Shown here in pieces: positions 1 to 11,517 of a stretch of 64,000 nucleotides of DNA (position 1 is the first letter of the stretch; each line of letters opens with the position of its first letter). The DNA lies in the NCBI GenBank assembly GCA_023105745.1, contig JALGQZ010000014.1, positions 5,861,888-5,925,887 of the forward strand, given 5' to 3'. Source of the DNA: Austropuccinia psidii. Taxonomy: Eukaryota > Basidiomycota > Pucciniomycetes > Pucciniales > Sphaerophragmiaceae. The notes under the pieces were generated by a model. It saw nothing but the letters and a program-made list of their open reading frames with translations, did not search any database and had not been told where the DNA came from. The position numbers and the translations under genes are program-made.

Positions 1-1411
1 CAATAGACCAGCATTTGCCATTGGTGAAGAAACATTAGGCAAGATTAGAGGCCATGATATAGAGCTATATTTGGATTTGGAAAGGCCTTATCCACCCATG
101 CTCAGGAGACCTCCATACCCAGAAAGTCTTGAAACCAGGAAGGAAATTGAAAAACATATCAATGAGCTCCGGGAAATGGATGTCATAAGAAAGATTGGAA
201 ATAATGAAAGAGTGTAAATTACCACTCCTGTCCTGATCACCTGGAATGATGGAAAGTCCAGGTTTTGTGGAGATTCCAGAGCTCTGAATAACTACACCAA
301 AGCTGACAGGTACCCTATACCCAGGATACCTCATGCCTTAGACAAACTGGCAAAAGCCAGATACATAACCAAAATGGATTGTATGAAAGGCTTCCACCAC
401 AATGGAGTTAAACCAAGCTCCATGAAATTCCTCAGAATCATGCATCATATGGGCATCTATGAGTACACCAGGATGTCATTTGGCATCAAGAATGCGCCAG
501 CCCACTTCCAAAGGAAGATGGACACCATATTTCAAGAAGAAATATTGGAAGGCTGGATGGTAGTATATAGTGATGACATAATTATATACTCAGAGACATG
601 GGAAGACCATGTGCAATACATACACAGAGTTCTAAGTAAATGCATACCCAGAAATCTGAAAATTTCACTTAAAAAGTGAAATCTTGGCCAACAAGAGCTA
701 CTAGCTCTAGGACACAAAGTCTCAGGTCTTAGTCTGGCAATTGACCAGAAAAAAGTAGCAGCAGTACTGCAAAAGCCAGTACCACAAAACATCAAAGAGA
801 TGCAATCTTTCCTTGGTTTTTCTAGCTACTATAGAAACCACACCAAAATATTTGCCCACATAACTAGTTGTTTATACAAGCTATGTTTGAAAGATGTAGT
901 TTTTGAAATTACCAAGGAAAAAAGGGATGCATATGGGAGGATCAAACATGAACTCACAAATGCACCTGTGCTCATCCTTACTGAATTCGAACTACCATTC
1001 AAGTTATACATAGATGCAGCATGTAGCCAAGGCTTAGGAGCAGCCCTTTACCAGAGACAAATTGTGGATGGTGAACCAAGGGAGGGAGTAATATGTTACA
1101 TCTCTAGGAAGCTGAAAGATTCAGAATACAGCTATGGGGCCACCCAGACAGAATGTCTATGCTTAGTCTGGGCTCTATAGAAACTCCATTATTATTTGGA
1201 GGGTGCAGTCTTTGAATTCTACACAGACTGCACAGCCTTAAAGTCTCTACTGAACATGAAGACTACCAATAGACACATGACGAGGTGGCAAATAGCGATC
1301 CAGGAGTATAGAGGGAATATGACCATCATATATAAAGAGGGTAAAGGTCATACCAATGCAGATGGCCACTGGATAATGTCAAAAGAAACCCAGCTTATGA
1401 CCCTGGAGTAG
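1..1411 (+). pseudogene. pol: A1 reverse transcriptase and RNase H (broken pol)
   Basis: Frame 2 reads through the RT fingers and palm and into RNase H. Visible landmarks are the NGVKP region after MDCMKGFH (motif A Asp kept, near 375), FGIKNAPAHFQ, and the catalytic box YSDD (near 568), where the intact sister copy has YIDD. RNase H follows with [24 protein letters not shown] and [10 protein letters not shown]. Breaks on the same frame are TAA at 215-217, TGA at 677-679 (a site conserved with copy A2), TAG at 1178-1180, and a 13-nt deletion at 1358-1367 that removes the LSRWP segment at the end of RNase H and shifts the frame. The family is certain; a functional product is not possible. Confidence 0.92.
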
Positions 1412-3122
1412 CTGCTAAAATTTAGATCCATTTAATGCAAATACACAGGAAGAAAAGCTTCAGATTTTAAGAGTGGGCACCAGAAAGTGGAAAAACTAGC
1501 TCAGAAGGAACAGAAACTCCCATATTGGGAATATGCTCCTCAGAACTGCAAACTGAATTCTTCAATGCAGTGATGAAGACATATGCCAAACACAAACAGT
1601 GTGGCATATTGTTACAACTCCTTCAACAAAAATACAGGACCCAGAACTGGAATCTCAGTTAGAGGAACCCTGGTTGAGGGACTATAAGGACAATACATTT
1701 TTCCTTATAGATGGCCTGCTCTACCATAGAGAGAAGCACACTAGTGAGCTCACAATAATGGACAGAGACCATATATCTTTGACCCTACAGGAATGCCATG
1801 ACTTTCCCTATATGGGACACATGGGTGAAGATAGGACCAAAGAAAAGGTAGCAAGCACTGCTTGGTGGCCCAGATGGGAAGAAGAGTTGAGTGAATACAT
1901 AAACACTTGTGAAAGATGCCAAAAGGCAAACAGAAAACATGGGAAGAAGTATGGGCTACTTCAACACATAGAAGAACTCAAACACCCATGGGAAACCATC
2001 AACATGAACTGGGTTACAGGACTTTTCCCAGGAGGTAAAGACAACTTCAATGCCTGCTTAATAATTGTTGATAGGTTCAGAAAGAGTATGAGGTGCCTAC
2101 CATGTCACAAGTAGGACACAGCCATGGATACAGCTCTGTTATTCTGGAACAACATCATATCCACCCATGGAGTCCCTAAGATCATCATCAGTGATAGGGA
2201 CCCAAAGTTCACATCCGAATTTCAGACCAACCTCTATGACATGCTAGGTACTAAACTTGCTTTTTCCACAGCTTACCACCCACAAAAAGATGGATTAGCT
2301 GAAAGGATGATCCATACAATGGAGGACATCCTTAGAAGATTCTGTGCCTATGGCATGGAATACAAGGACCATGAGGGATACACCCATGAGTGGGTTACCC
2401 TTCTAGCAGCAGTCCAGCTGGCTTATACCATAAGTCAGCACTCTACCACAGGAAAAACACCTGCACTTGTAGAGAAAGGGTGGAGTTCCCTATTGCCTGT
2501 AGATCACCTGGAAAATAATCTTCTGACCATCCACCCCACAGCCACAGATGTCCAAGAAATGTGGAAGAGAGCTTGTGACACAGTGGCCAAATACATATCT
2601 GAGGCAAAAGAATATAATAAGCAGAGGTGGGACAAATCACACATGGAACCTGACTTTAAAGAAGGGGACCAAGTGTTAGTGTCTACACTTAACTTTAATA
2701 ATCTCAAAGGAACCAAGAAAATGAGGGACTCATTTTCAGGGCCCTTGACTATCATTAAACTGATAGGAAAGAATGCAGTGGAAGTCAAACTCACAGAGGA
2801 ATTGTCCAGGAAACACCCAGTCTTCCCAGTGAGTTTAGTCAAGCCATACTTCCAGACAGAGGAGGATAAATTCCCCTCCAGGAAGAGGAATCCCACACCA
2901 CCAGAAATAGTGGAAGTGGAGGATTCCCCTGGACCAGTTAAGAAAATCATCAATTCCAAGAAGATCAGACTTGATGGTAAGGATCAGAGACAGTACTTAG
3001 TCAGATTCAAGAACCAGACAGCTGATAAGGACAAACGGTTGGCAGAAGATGGCATACCGGATGGGAACCTTCATTTAAGGAGATTCAGAGCCTATAGGAG
3101 GACTGAAAAGTCTCATCAATGA
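1412..3122 (+). pseudogene. pol: A1 integrase with C-terminal chromodomain (broken)
   Basis: After a decayed linker (1412-1598) the integrase is open from 1599 to 2114 and from 2124 to 3122, separated by an in-frame TAG at 2112-2114. The HHCC zinc-binding region is visible (ECHDFPYMGH, then CERC). The first catalytic Asp of the DDE triad is replaced by Asn (NMNWVTG), while the second (IISDRDPKF) and the Glu (GLAERMI) remain. The C-terminus has a [11 protein letters not shown] barrel and a chromodomain-like tail ([14 protein letters not shown], then LHLRRF) whose usual Trp is Arg. The product ends at TGA 3120-3122, directly before the polypurine tract. Confidence 0.92.
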
Positions 3123-3134
3123 TGAGCCTTTTTT

Positions 3135-3146
3135 AGAGGGAGGGTA
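3135..3146 (+). other. A1 polypurine tract
   Basis: The purine-rich stretch AGAGGGAGGGTA lies immediately upstream of the 3' LTR and 12 nt after the integrase stop. It is the expected primer for plus-strand DNA synthesis. The same tract is seen in copy A2 (complement of 43410-43421). Confidence 0.85.
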
Positions 3147-4096
3147 TGTCAGCCTGTGACTCAAAACTGGAGCACAAGCATGACAGCCAAATACCATAAA
3201 TCAATGGTATAGCCAAGATACCACCAAAACATGGATCTGAGCCCAATAAGCTCAAAGGTATCAAAAGGAAAAGGAAACTAACACCTTTCCAAATATACAA
3301 GTCCCATCACCATAGGAAAAAGAATAACAAAGCTATTCCTGCTCAAAGTTGTTGCTGAGCATAAACCTTAATTTTCACCTCTCATCTGAAATACAGAGTA
3401 AGAAGCTTAGCCCCATCAAATGGGTATTCAAAATGAAGCTCTAGGTCAAAGCCATTCAATGGTTACAGCCAAACTGAGCTAGCACCAGTATTACCAAAGC
3501 TATTCCAAATTCAGGCCAAATAAGGGTGAATAAAATATTCACCTCTCATCTCACTTCTACAGTTTTACTGTGAGATACCTAAAGTGAGGTCTTTTTGGAA
3601 AAAGCACAATCAGGGCTATCTGATGGTGCCATTAATATCCCTATATCTCATATAGAACAAAAGCTATAAGGCAAACAAGCCAAATACAGCTTTTTGCCTA
3701 AAACACACATATGTACAAATTTCTTGTACATGGGATAGCTTTGATATATTTAATGATAACCATATCAAATGAGGTGCAATTGTGTAGGAAGCATACAGGG
3801 CTACACACAGAACCAATTTTGAGGTTGATATATCAAAAACTGACAGAATTATGGCTGTTTTAAGGTCAAAATCCCATAGTTAGGACAATACAGCCTTACC
3901 ATGGGATAATATCCCATAACCATGATTATGAGGTGTCAAACAGACAAGAAGTTGTTTTTACTTCAATAACTCATAGCTCATTAAATATTGGGGTCCCATA
4001 CAGGTTCTGTACAGCATTCTATGCATCATACATGTCAGAATCAGGCTGCATGGTCCCCAAATGAACATTTTCACCCTGTATTGGTGAATCCCTCTC

Positions 4097-4120
4097 AGAT
4101 GTGGTTTCAAAACCACATCT
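4097..4120. promoter_or_regulatory. Palindrome in the A1 LTR, upstream of the TATA-like box
   Basis: Perfect inverted repeat: arms AGATGTGGTTT and AAACCACATCT with a 2-nt centre. The same arms occur in both A2 LTRs (42431-42454 and 50691-50714), with a different 2-nt centre. A protein-binding site or RNA hairpin is an inference. Confidence 0.6.
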
Positions 4121-4234
4121 CAGCCCAATACAGGCTATACAGGCCTTGTGCAAACCAAAAGCCTGTCCTTGAGAGTGAAAAATCTTCACTTCCTCTATGT
4201 GAAAAGGTCAAGCAGCCTTTTCACCCAATTTCAG

Positions 4235-4243
4235 GATAAAAGG
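4235..4243 (+). promoter_or_regulatory. TATA-like box of the A1 LTR
   Basis: GATAAAAGG followed by AGG, conserved in both A2 LTRs (complement of 42307-42315 and 50567-50575). It is a plausible core promoter element. The transcription start is not mapped. Confidence 0.45.
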
Positions 4244-4558
4244 AGGTCATTTCACTGCCAGAAAAGGAATCCCCATCCTAATCTTGAGTTCCTAAGTAGT
4301 AAAACTTTCAAAAACAGTTATACTCTTGCAAAATAATCAGGTTATACTATAAACTTTAGTATTGTAGACTTTATTATTGTAACCCAACAGGTAAAGCTGC
4401 ACCCAGGGCTTTCAACAGCACTCACCACCACCAATAATCATTAGTAAAGCCCTTTTATTTTATAAAAACACTATTTTTAATATTATTATCCGTGTAACAG
4501 TCATAGTTTAGATTGTAAATACTCTTTATTATAACCTCTTCATAGACTCACCCTGACA

Positions 4559-5158
4559 TATCAAAACCTCATCATCAATTGAGTCACAGACCCTGTGACT
4601 CAATTCCAGGCCAAAAATTATGAACCTTGGCATGGATTTTGGCAGTCTGGCTCCCCCTTAGAGCTAGAGTTCCTTTTTCCCACAGATTTAATCTTTCCAA
4701 TTTATTTTTTCTTTAATTCCTCATAATGTAATACACTTGTAATTTACACATGCAATTCAATTTAAATTTTACAGTACACAACTGTAATAATTTATACCTC
4801 ATATGTAAATTACAGTTCACTTATATAATACACACACAAATTTTGACGTTTCAATTGCAAATACTACAATTACTCATAACTTCTAAGCTACACACAACAC
4901 CTCAATTTTAACACAAAAATTGATGCTTAGCACCACATGTGGTGTGAATTTATCAAGTAAAGATTCATTTTCATAATTTTAAAATTTAATGTACTTTTTA
5001 TTTTAAATTATAATTAAATTTTTATTTTTTTATATAAATTTGTATTTGTATTTTCATTTTTATTTCAATAATATAAATGAATTAATTTTATTTATATTTG
5101 TATTTTATTTTGTTATTTGTTCTCTTTTGGGTATGTGAAAATACCTATAAGGCTCACA
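4559..5158 (-). repeat. Family B LTR, 5' third only, cut by A1
   Basis: Read on the minus strand it starts TGTGAGCCTTATAGG and follows the family B LTRs at 11037-12863 and 35185-36982 (shared CACATGTG palindrome, shared TGACTCA palindrome, shared GGGGGAGCCAGAC stretch). It stops abruptly where A1 begins, so A1 inserted into it. The remainder lies left of A1, outside the window. Confidence 0.85.
4577..4605. promoter_or_regulatory. Perfect inverted repeat with two TGASTCA motifs (family B LTR)
   Basis: Arms AATTGAGTCACAG and CTGTGACTCAATT are perfectly complementary around ACC. Each arm holds a TGA(G/C)TCA core, the consensus bound by Gcn4/AP-1-type bZIP factors. Homologous sites at 11871-11899 and 36011-36039 keep the right arm intact and have one and two mismatches in the left arm. 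Confidence 0.55.
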
Positions 5159-5695
5159 CTCTTCCCTTCTTGGTGAAGCTGGTTGACTTGAGGCTTTCTG
5201 GTAGAAGCTACTGGGGCTTTTTCCTTGCTTGCATCCCTCTTTTTTGGAATGGTACTCCTTTATCTTTTTGATTTGAGGCTTGGATGAGAATGGATTCCAT
5301 CCATTGGATTATCTCACTATTTCCTCCTCTTTGAGGAATTTTTTCAGGATGTGCCAGGAGTTCATCACCCCTTGTTTGATTTGTGGAAACTTTCCCAATA
5401 CTTGTCCTTGTACACTGTGTTGTACTGTTTGTACTGGTTCATTTAAATGTCTATTTGAGCCCTCTGAATGTAATTTATATCTTTTGGAGTTACTCATACT
5501 TAGCTCTAACTCTGGCTGAGATATTATGGGCATTTCTGGGACTTGCCTTTGGGATATGGCACTTTGTTGTGTGGATTCTGTTCCACTAGGTATTTCTCCC
5601 TTTCTTTTCCCTTTTGAGAGATCAACTCTACTTCTGAGTCCTGCTTCATGTGATTGAATGGAGTATTGGGACCCTCTTCTAGTAGTCATAATCAA
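5159..5695 (-). pseudogene. gag: Family B' gag N-terminal fragment
   Basis: The minus-strand ORF 5309-5695 starts MIMTTRRGSQYSIQS and is Gln/Ser/Arg rich. Its C-terminal half contains GVMNSWHILKKFL and, after an in-frame TAA at 5309-5311, NGWNPFSS. This matches the short overlapping frame of family B (MNSYLTVRKFL, NGWHPLME at about 37750-37825). The ORF therefore appears to run from the polyprotein frame into the overlapping Gag frame, which implies an indel. Beyond 5309 the coding character continues to 5159, where a family B LTR begins with no gag C-terminus, protease or pol left. It is probably a copy cut by the B insertion rather than a deliberate short element. Confidence 0.7.
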
Positions 5696-6370
5696 GAATA
5701 TGAAAAGATTTCATGACACTAAAAATTCTTTTTATGGCAACTTAAAGAGAGGAACTCACCTTCAGAGTCCTGGAAAGACTAATTTATTGGCTTTCTTTTG
5801 CTTATTGACAATAGGTGTTGGAGAACTTGGACAAGTTTCTTCCACCAATCTCTCAAAAGTGCTTTGATTGTCCTCTGCTGGGTTGTTTACAAACACTAAA
5901 ACAACAAATCAATATGATTACTTTTTTAAAACTGTTCTTTTTGATAATGTATGGCAATTTCCACATAAAAATAGCTTTTATATCTTTTGATGAATAAAAT
6001 CAATAAAAGAAATTAGTAAAAAAGAATAAAAATAACTTTTTTTATTGGTTTTTTTAAATTTTATTATTTTTTAAATTTTTATTTCAAAAAAAAAATAAAA
6101 ATAAGATGATTTTTTTGAGATTAATTTATAATATAAGCTTACTTTTGATTTCTGATAATCTTTTTTAATCACTAGAGTCACTCAAAGAAAGCTCTTTCAA
6201 GTCTAAGGATGTGAAAAACCATGTGTAAGACAGTCCAATTGCTTTCCAAATGCCTCAATACCTTTAAAAGTCAATAAAGATAAAATTATTCCATAATTTC
6301 ATAGTTATACATAAAATTCATTGTTGGATAAGCCCAATTTTATTTTTTGAAAGGTTATTCAAGTAAATAT
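5696..6370 (-). other. Family B' 5' leader
   Basis: AT-rich untranslated leader between the primer binding site and the gag start on the minus strand. It holds no ORF of note and long A/T runs. Its length is similar to the leader of element B (36983-37457). Confidence 0.55.
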
Positions 6371-6388
6371 CATGGCCAGGCCTCCAAA
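6371..6388 (-). other. Family B' primer binding site region
   Basis: On the minus strand the sequence just after the LTR end reads TTTGGAGGCCTGGCCATG. Elements B and A2 have a related sequence at the same place (TTTGGAGGCCCAGC and TTTTGGGGGCCTGGCC). The TGG start fits a tRNA 3' CCA end, but I cannot name the tRNA. Confidence 0.6.
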
Positions 6389-8370
6389 TGTAAGGTTTGA
6401 CTATGAAACAATAAGTAAAAATCATTAATATCTTACCTATTTTACTTTGAATGTCCTTATGAAATTCAAGGAATAAGATAAAAAAAAGTTATAATAATAT
6501 ATAATTAATATGATTATGGCATAGACTACTTATAGCATTAAGTGAATATAATAATATAGCTTATACATTAAAAAGATTAATATAATAAAAGAAACATATC
6601 AATATATGATAATTAATATATTAATGGCACTTTATTATTGTTACAAACAAATAATAAAGGCATAGAAAGGTTTTTTTAATAATAAAAAACAATTATAAAA
6701 ATAATATTACTAATATCAAAGTTTTGAATTAATAGAAATACTATTTAAATTAACTTAAGAATTATGAAAAAAATAATAATGAAGAGAAATTATCATAAGA
6801 AGAGAAAATAACCAACTTTTAAAACTTAATATAGTAATTTTGAATACTTTTATTCCAAAGAATAAAAATAAAACTTATTTAAATTGTATTTACAATAAAA
6901 ATTAAATGAAATTACAAATATTCTTGTCTTTACATGGAATTAAAGATTTTAGAGAAATTTAACAAAAAAAATTAAGAATTCATTTAATCACATCAAAATT
7001 GATGGTTATAATAAATATTGACTTAATTCTTTTAATGTATAACAGCTTTATATAAAAAGAAGAAAGCTTTTACCTTTGGCTTAATAATTTAATGTTTTTG
7101 TTGCATCTGAGGGGGAAATTGAGCAAAAAGAGTTCTATTTATAGTAAACTATTCCCTCCTCAAGTCTAAAAGGCTTCCATTAGACGTGAACTGATGTTAT
7201 CCACTGGAATTAATCAGTATTTCAAAGTTTGGTGATGATTACATCCTAATTGAACCATCTTGTATCATTATTATGCCATCAATTAGAGTTATCACTATAA
7301 CTCTAAGTTTGATGACATCATAGGCTTGAAGAAAGCCTAAGCTTGGTGGATTTTATTATTTTTAAACATAATCTAACAGTATTCACCAGTTTTATCACTT
7401 ACATAACTTTCAAACTTAAAATAATATTACAGTGAGTGATCATAAATGATCAATTTTAAGCTTAACCATTGATCATTAATAACTTTTAAGTTATGCACAC
7501 TAAAAACAATTAGAGAGTGGATTCTCATAGCATATCACATTATAAAAAGACTGTCAAGAGAATTTCATTAAATAATCAAAGCTTTATTCTTGATAATTTT
7601 TCTTGTAACTCATCTTTTCTGTTGAAATTCACTATTTTAAACTTCAAGCCATAATTTCAAGGGGTTGTACCTTTAATATAATGATAAAAACCATCATTAT
7701 TCACATATAAACTAGTAGAGCCTGAAAATCTACTTTATTTTAAGTTTGGACCACTTTTACAACAAAGTGGTCAACAGCTACAGCGATTTTATTCAATAAA
7801 CCCTTACAAGTGATAACCTTGTTTGTAACTTGTCAAATGAAGTTTATATCTTTATTTCTACCGTAATCAAGTTGTAAATTTATTTTTGATTTAACTCTCT
7901 ATCGTGTATATTTTAAGAGATATGAGCTAAAAACCATGAATATATGCACTGATCATAAAAGTGCATATATTCAGGTTATTTACTCAAATATTGACTTTAC
8001 AAATATGAAATAAAAATGTTACATGTGTAGTTTTTCATGTGAAGTCCAATGGTACAATTAATTCAAAATTTGGTTTCATTAGCCTCTGAGATAAATAAGC
8101 ATTTATGCCTTTTTATGGTATTTTTACTTATTATTCATTAATTATTGACTTTACAGATATGCCAAAACATGATATATGTGTATTTTATCATGAGGAATCT
8201 AATATTGTAATTTCTCTCAGAATTTTACTCATTAGATTCTAAGGTAATTAAGAATTTATGCCTATTTATGGCATTTTAACTTATTTTAAGATAATCATTT
8301 CAATAGAATAATTATTGTAGAGTTTTCTTTTGACCTTTTTGGATATGTGGTAATATCTCAAAGGCTCACA
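6389..8370 (-). repeat. Family B' 5' LTR
   Basis: Minus-strand LTR of 1982 bp. It starts TGTGAGCCTTTGAGATATT at the right end and ends AAACCTTACA at 6389, next to the primer binding site. The ends match those of family B LTRs, but the body differs clearly from the B LTR at 4559-5158, so the two are different subfamilies. Confidence 0.75.
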
Positions 8371-9355
8371 TAGGCTGTAAGTAAAAATTTCAATTCTAAT
8401 TAGTAATTAATAATTATTTTTGGGTTTCATATTTATTCTCCCATTCTAAATTGATCTTGAAATATTTGGAAAGATGCATTAAAAATTGTATTTTTAATAG
8501 CTTTTTGAAGTTTTTACCTTCTTTCTACATAGAATTGCAAATAACACAGTTGTAGCTGGTTTCCATGAGGTAAATTCATAGATACTAGTCCAAAAAGGGT
8601 TTCTTTACTCTTTTAAGTTTTATCCATGGATCATCATTAAGAATTGAAATGGTTACAGGAGTCATAGTAGCACATTACCTCCTTTTCATCTCAAAATAGC
8701 AGCTTATTTGCTATTTTCTTATGGTTTAATAGGCCTTTAACTTGGTAAACAAGCTCCAAAAAGGTTTGGTATACTGATTGAGCCATGTTTAGCTAGGTAT
8801 CCAAGATTTAGAGCTATCCACACCTCAGAGGCCTGAGAATTTGGGTACCCTGGCTCTCTTTCATGTCTTTTGTCCCCCTTAGCTATTTCCATGTCAAAAG
8901 TAGTAATTCAGGCTTAAAGACTGATATCCACTATAGGTGTACCAAAGCTGTATTTAAGAATACTGTAATTTCAAGTGCCACAAAAATTTATAACACCAAT
9001 TTCAGTGTATAGGTAACATGAGATTTCTCACATTCCCATTATTTTGGTGTAAAATTTAGAAAAACAAAATATTTCAAAATTCTTTTATGTGGTATTGATG
9101 ATGTGATATCAAATTATTTTCCATATTACCACCTTGTAGAGTTAATTCCAGCTTATTCACTCCATAGAGCTACTGTGCTGAATCCAAATCTGGACTCAGA
9201 GTGTGGAATTACTTACTCACAAAAAAGATATTCATCTTTTCTTAAATGATGCATTTTGGATATATGCATGACATGTGGGTTATTCATAGTTCAGAATGTT
9301 GTTCAATATTAGTTGTGGCCTATGTGGGTATGAAAAATATACCTCAAAGCTTACA
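8371..9355 (-). repeat. Possible decayed LTR fragment
   Basis: At 9323-9355 the minus strand reads TGTAAGCTTTGAGGTATA and continues CATACCCACATAGGCCACA, resembling the start of the type E and B LTRs. The left limit is uncertain; TGTAAG at 8376 may be the other end. No coding sequence is visible. Confidence 0.35.
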
Positions 9356-11036
9356 ATATTGATCAGAATATACTCAGGCTTGCTTATTAGTTTAAATTTT
9401 TCAATTTTGAAATACATCTTATATGGTAAAGAGAATTTTTTACACTTCAATGTGATAATAAAAAACTTGGACATTTATCTCTTGGACCTTTTCCCACAGA
9501 TTTATCCTAAGAGAACAGTAAGATTTGATCTATAGAGATTGAAAGAATCATATTTGGCCATCTTTTGTCCCCTTTTTAGTATTATAATCACATTTGAAAT
9601 ACCTGTGGAATACTTTGTTATTATCCAATGAAGCTCTAATGGCTTGAAAACTCTTTAACTTGGGGTTTTTCCCAATTTCTTCCATTTGATATTTATAAAT
9701 AGCCCATTTGGAAAATATGTAGAAAGACTTATAAAATTCAAATCATTATTTAGGGAATTTTCCATTCATTTAAAATGACCTATATAAACATTTTGAGTGA
9801 TGATTCCCCCAAATAAAAACATAAATTCAATTTAAACAATGTATAAGCACTAAAGCTTTCCATATTATTGGAAATATTCTGGTTACTTACTTTTATACTA
9901 GGATTTAAATTTCATTTCAATCATATTTTCATTCTCAAAGTCAATAAGAGCTACTTTCTGGAGATGAGCCTACTTGAACCACCATGAATATCACATTATT
10001 TTGTGTGGGTGTCAACATTTTTTCTACCAATACTTGGAGGTTAAAATATGGAAAATGAAAACAATTTCAATCAAAACAAAAACATTTCATATGAAAATAA
10101 AATATTTATTTCTAATACCCTAAATTTCACTGGATTAATGTAAGAGTTTATATTTGATGATTAAAACTGGGGCTCTGTGGCTTTATAGCAGAATATATGA
10201 GGTATAAATAGGAACTTTAATTTTCTCAAAAGGAAAAAAAATCTCAAAGGATTTCCTTCATAATTTGAATCATTTTTATATAAACTATTATTTCATATAT
10301 AGCTTCATAAATTGTCCTTTTTCTAGTACCTTGTTGCAGTTCACTCATTCATTGGCTCTAAATCCCCATTTGAACAAATAATGGGAAGATTTTGAGTATT
10401 TTTGGGACTTTTAGACTGTTCTGGTTGATTCATTAATTGTTTAATGAAATAATGATGGTACTAATCCTGTAGATATGGACCTATTCCACAGTAATATATC
10501 TCAATTATACCACTTATATAGATCTATATAGATGCACAAGCGAAGTTTGTGGAATAATTAATATTATTTCAAGTAATCTGGGTTATTTTATATTTCCCTG
10601 GGAGTTCCATTCATTAGTACCTTCAGGTTTAATGCACTTCAACAAGTATATATGAGTTTCTGTTCTAGTAACTTGTCTAACTGCAGCCACATATATGGTT
10701 TTATACAGATACAATCACCTGAGACACTTTAATAATGTCTTCTTAAAAGTGTAATTGATTAAAGGGTAGTATATTGGAAATGAATTTCACTATATCTTCC
10801 CAATAGTTTCATGAAATAAGATCTCTATGGATTAATAAATACCCTTCCCTGTCAACATTTAGGCAGATGCCTGGTACTTTAGTTTCATATGAATTCATTT
10901 TGAAAATTCTGACCAAATTTCAATTTTAAAAGGTGAGTATTCTTTGGCACTTTATGCCTATCTTTCCATATCTGTTAAGCTATATCAATTTCTGAGTATC
11001 CAATTTGGGTCAACATTTGGAATCTTCAAGGACTTA
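9356..11036. other. Anonymous AT-rich sequence, no gene seen
   Basis: No ORF longer than about 80 codons, no recognisable protein motif, no RNA gene. Composition resembles the surrounding LTR relics, so this is probably old transposon sequence. Confidence 0.5.
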
Positions 11037-11501
11037 TGTGAGCCTTAGAAGTATTTTCACATACCCAACAGACCACAAAAAAGAAAATAAAATACAAATA
11101 TGAATGAAATGAATTTATTTATATTATCAAAATAAAAATGGAAATATAAATACAAATTTATATACAAAAATAAAAATTCAATTATCATTTAAAATAAAAA
11201 TTAAATTAAATTTCAAAATTATGAAAATGCATTTTTACTTGAAAAATTTAAGTAAAAATGGATTTTCAATAAAATTGATGAAATTAAAATATTTTTGGTA
11301 AAACTTTACATGAAATATATTATAGCTTTTTATCCAATAAGTAAACTTAAGAAAATTACTTCACCATTGGATTCCTCATAAAAAATAAGGTGAGATCACC
11401 TCTGGGTAAAATTTCTGTAACTCAACTCTAAATAAGCTTGAATTAAGTTTTTAGTATTTTCTGTACAGAAAGTGAAAATACTCAAAACCTTAAAATAATT
11501 C

Positions 11502-11517
11502 ACACCACATGTGGTGT
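11502..11517. promoter_or_regulatory. 16-bp perfect palindrome in the family B LTR
   Basis: ACACCACATGTGGTGT, centred on an E-box CACATGTG. It is present intact at 35650-35665 and as shorter versions at 4931-4944 and 55748-55759. Confidence 0.5.

Larger units (their letters stand above)
1..4558 (+). mobile_element. Family A Ty3/gypsy element, copy A1, 5' part outside the window
   Basis: This is the 3' portion of a chromodomain-bearing gypsy element of the same family as the near-complete copy at 41971-51669. The window opens just upstream of the RT domain, so its 5' LTR, gag and protease lie to the left. Domain order is RT, RNase H, integrase, chromodomain, polypurine tract, LTR. The element is dead: it has in-frame stops, a 13-nt deletion and lost catalytic residues. 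At its right end it abuts a family B LTR fragment on the other strand, so A1 inserted into that LTR. The right-hand target duplication should be TATCA (4559-4563), but its partner is outside the window. Confidence 0.93.
3147..4558 (+). repeat. A1 3' LTR (family A)
   Basis: The LTR begins TGTCAGCCTG and ends CCCTGACA, giving TG...CA ends and a short terminal inverted repeat. Its 1412 bp compare with 1439 bp for each LTR of copy A2, to which it is clearly homologous throughout. It contains a TGACTCA motif 10 nt from its start, a palindrome at 4097-4120 and a TATA-like GATAAAAGG (4235-4243) in the same relative places as in A2. Confidence 0.93.

Noticed and set aside
1599..1640. ATG at 1599 as a true integrase start
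   Set aside because: The first dozen codons are the pol linker read in a shifted frame; integrase in these elements is cut from a polyprotein.
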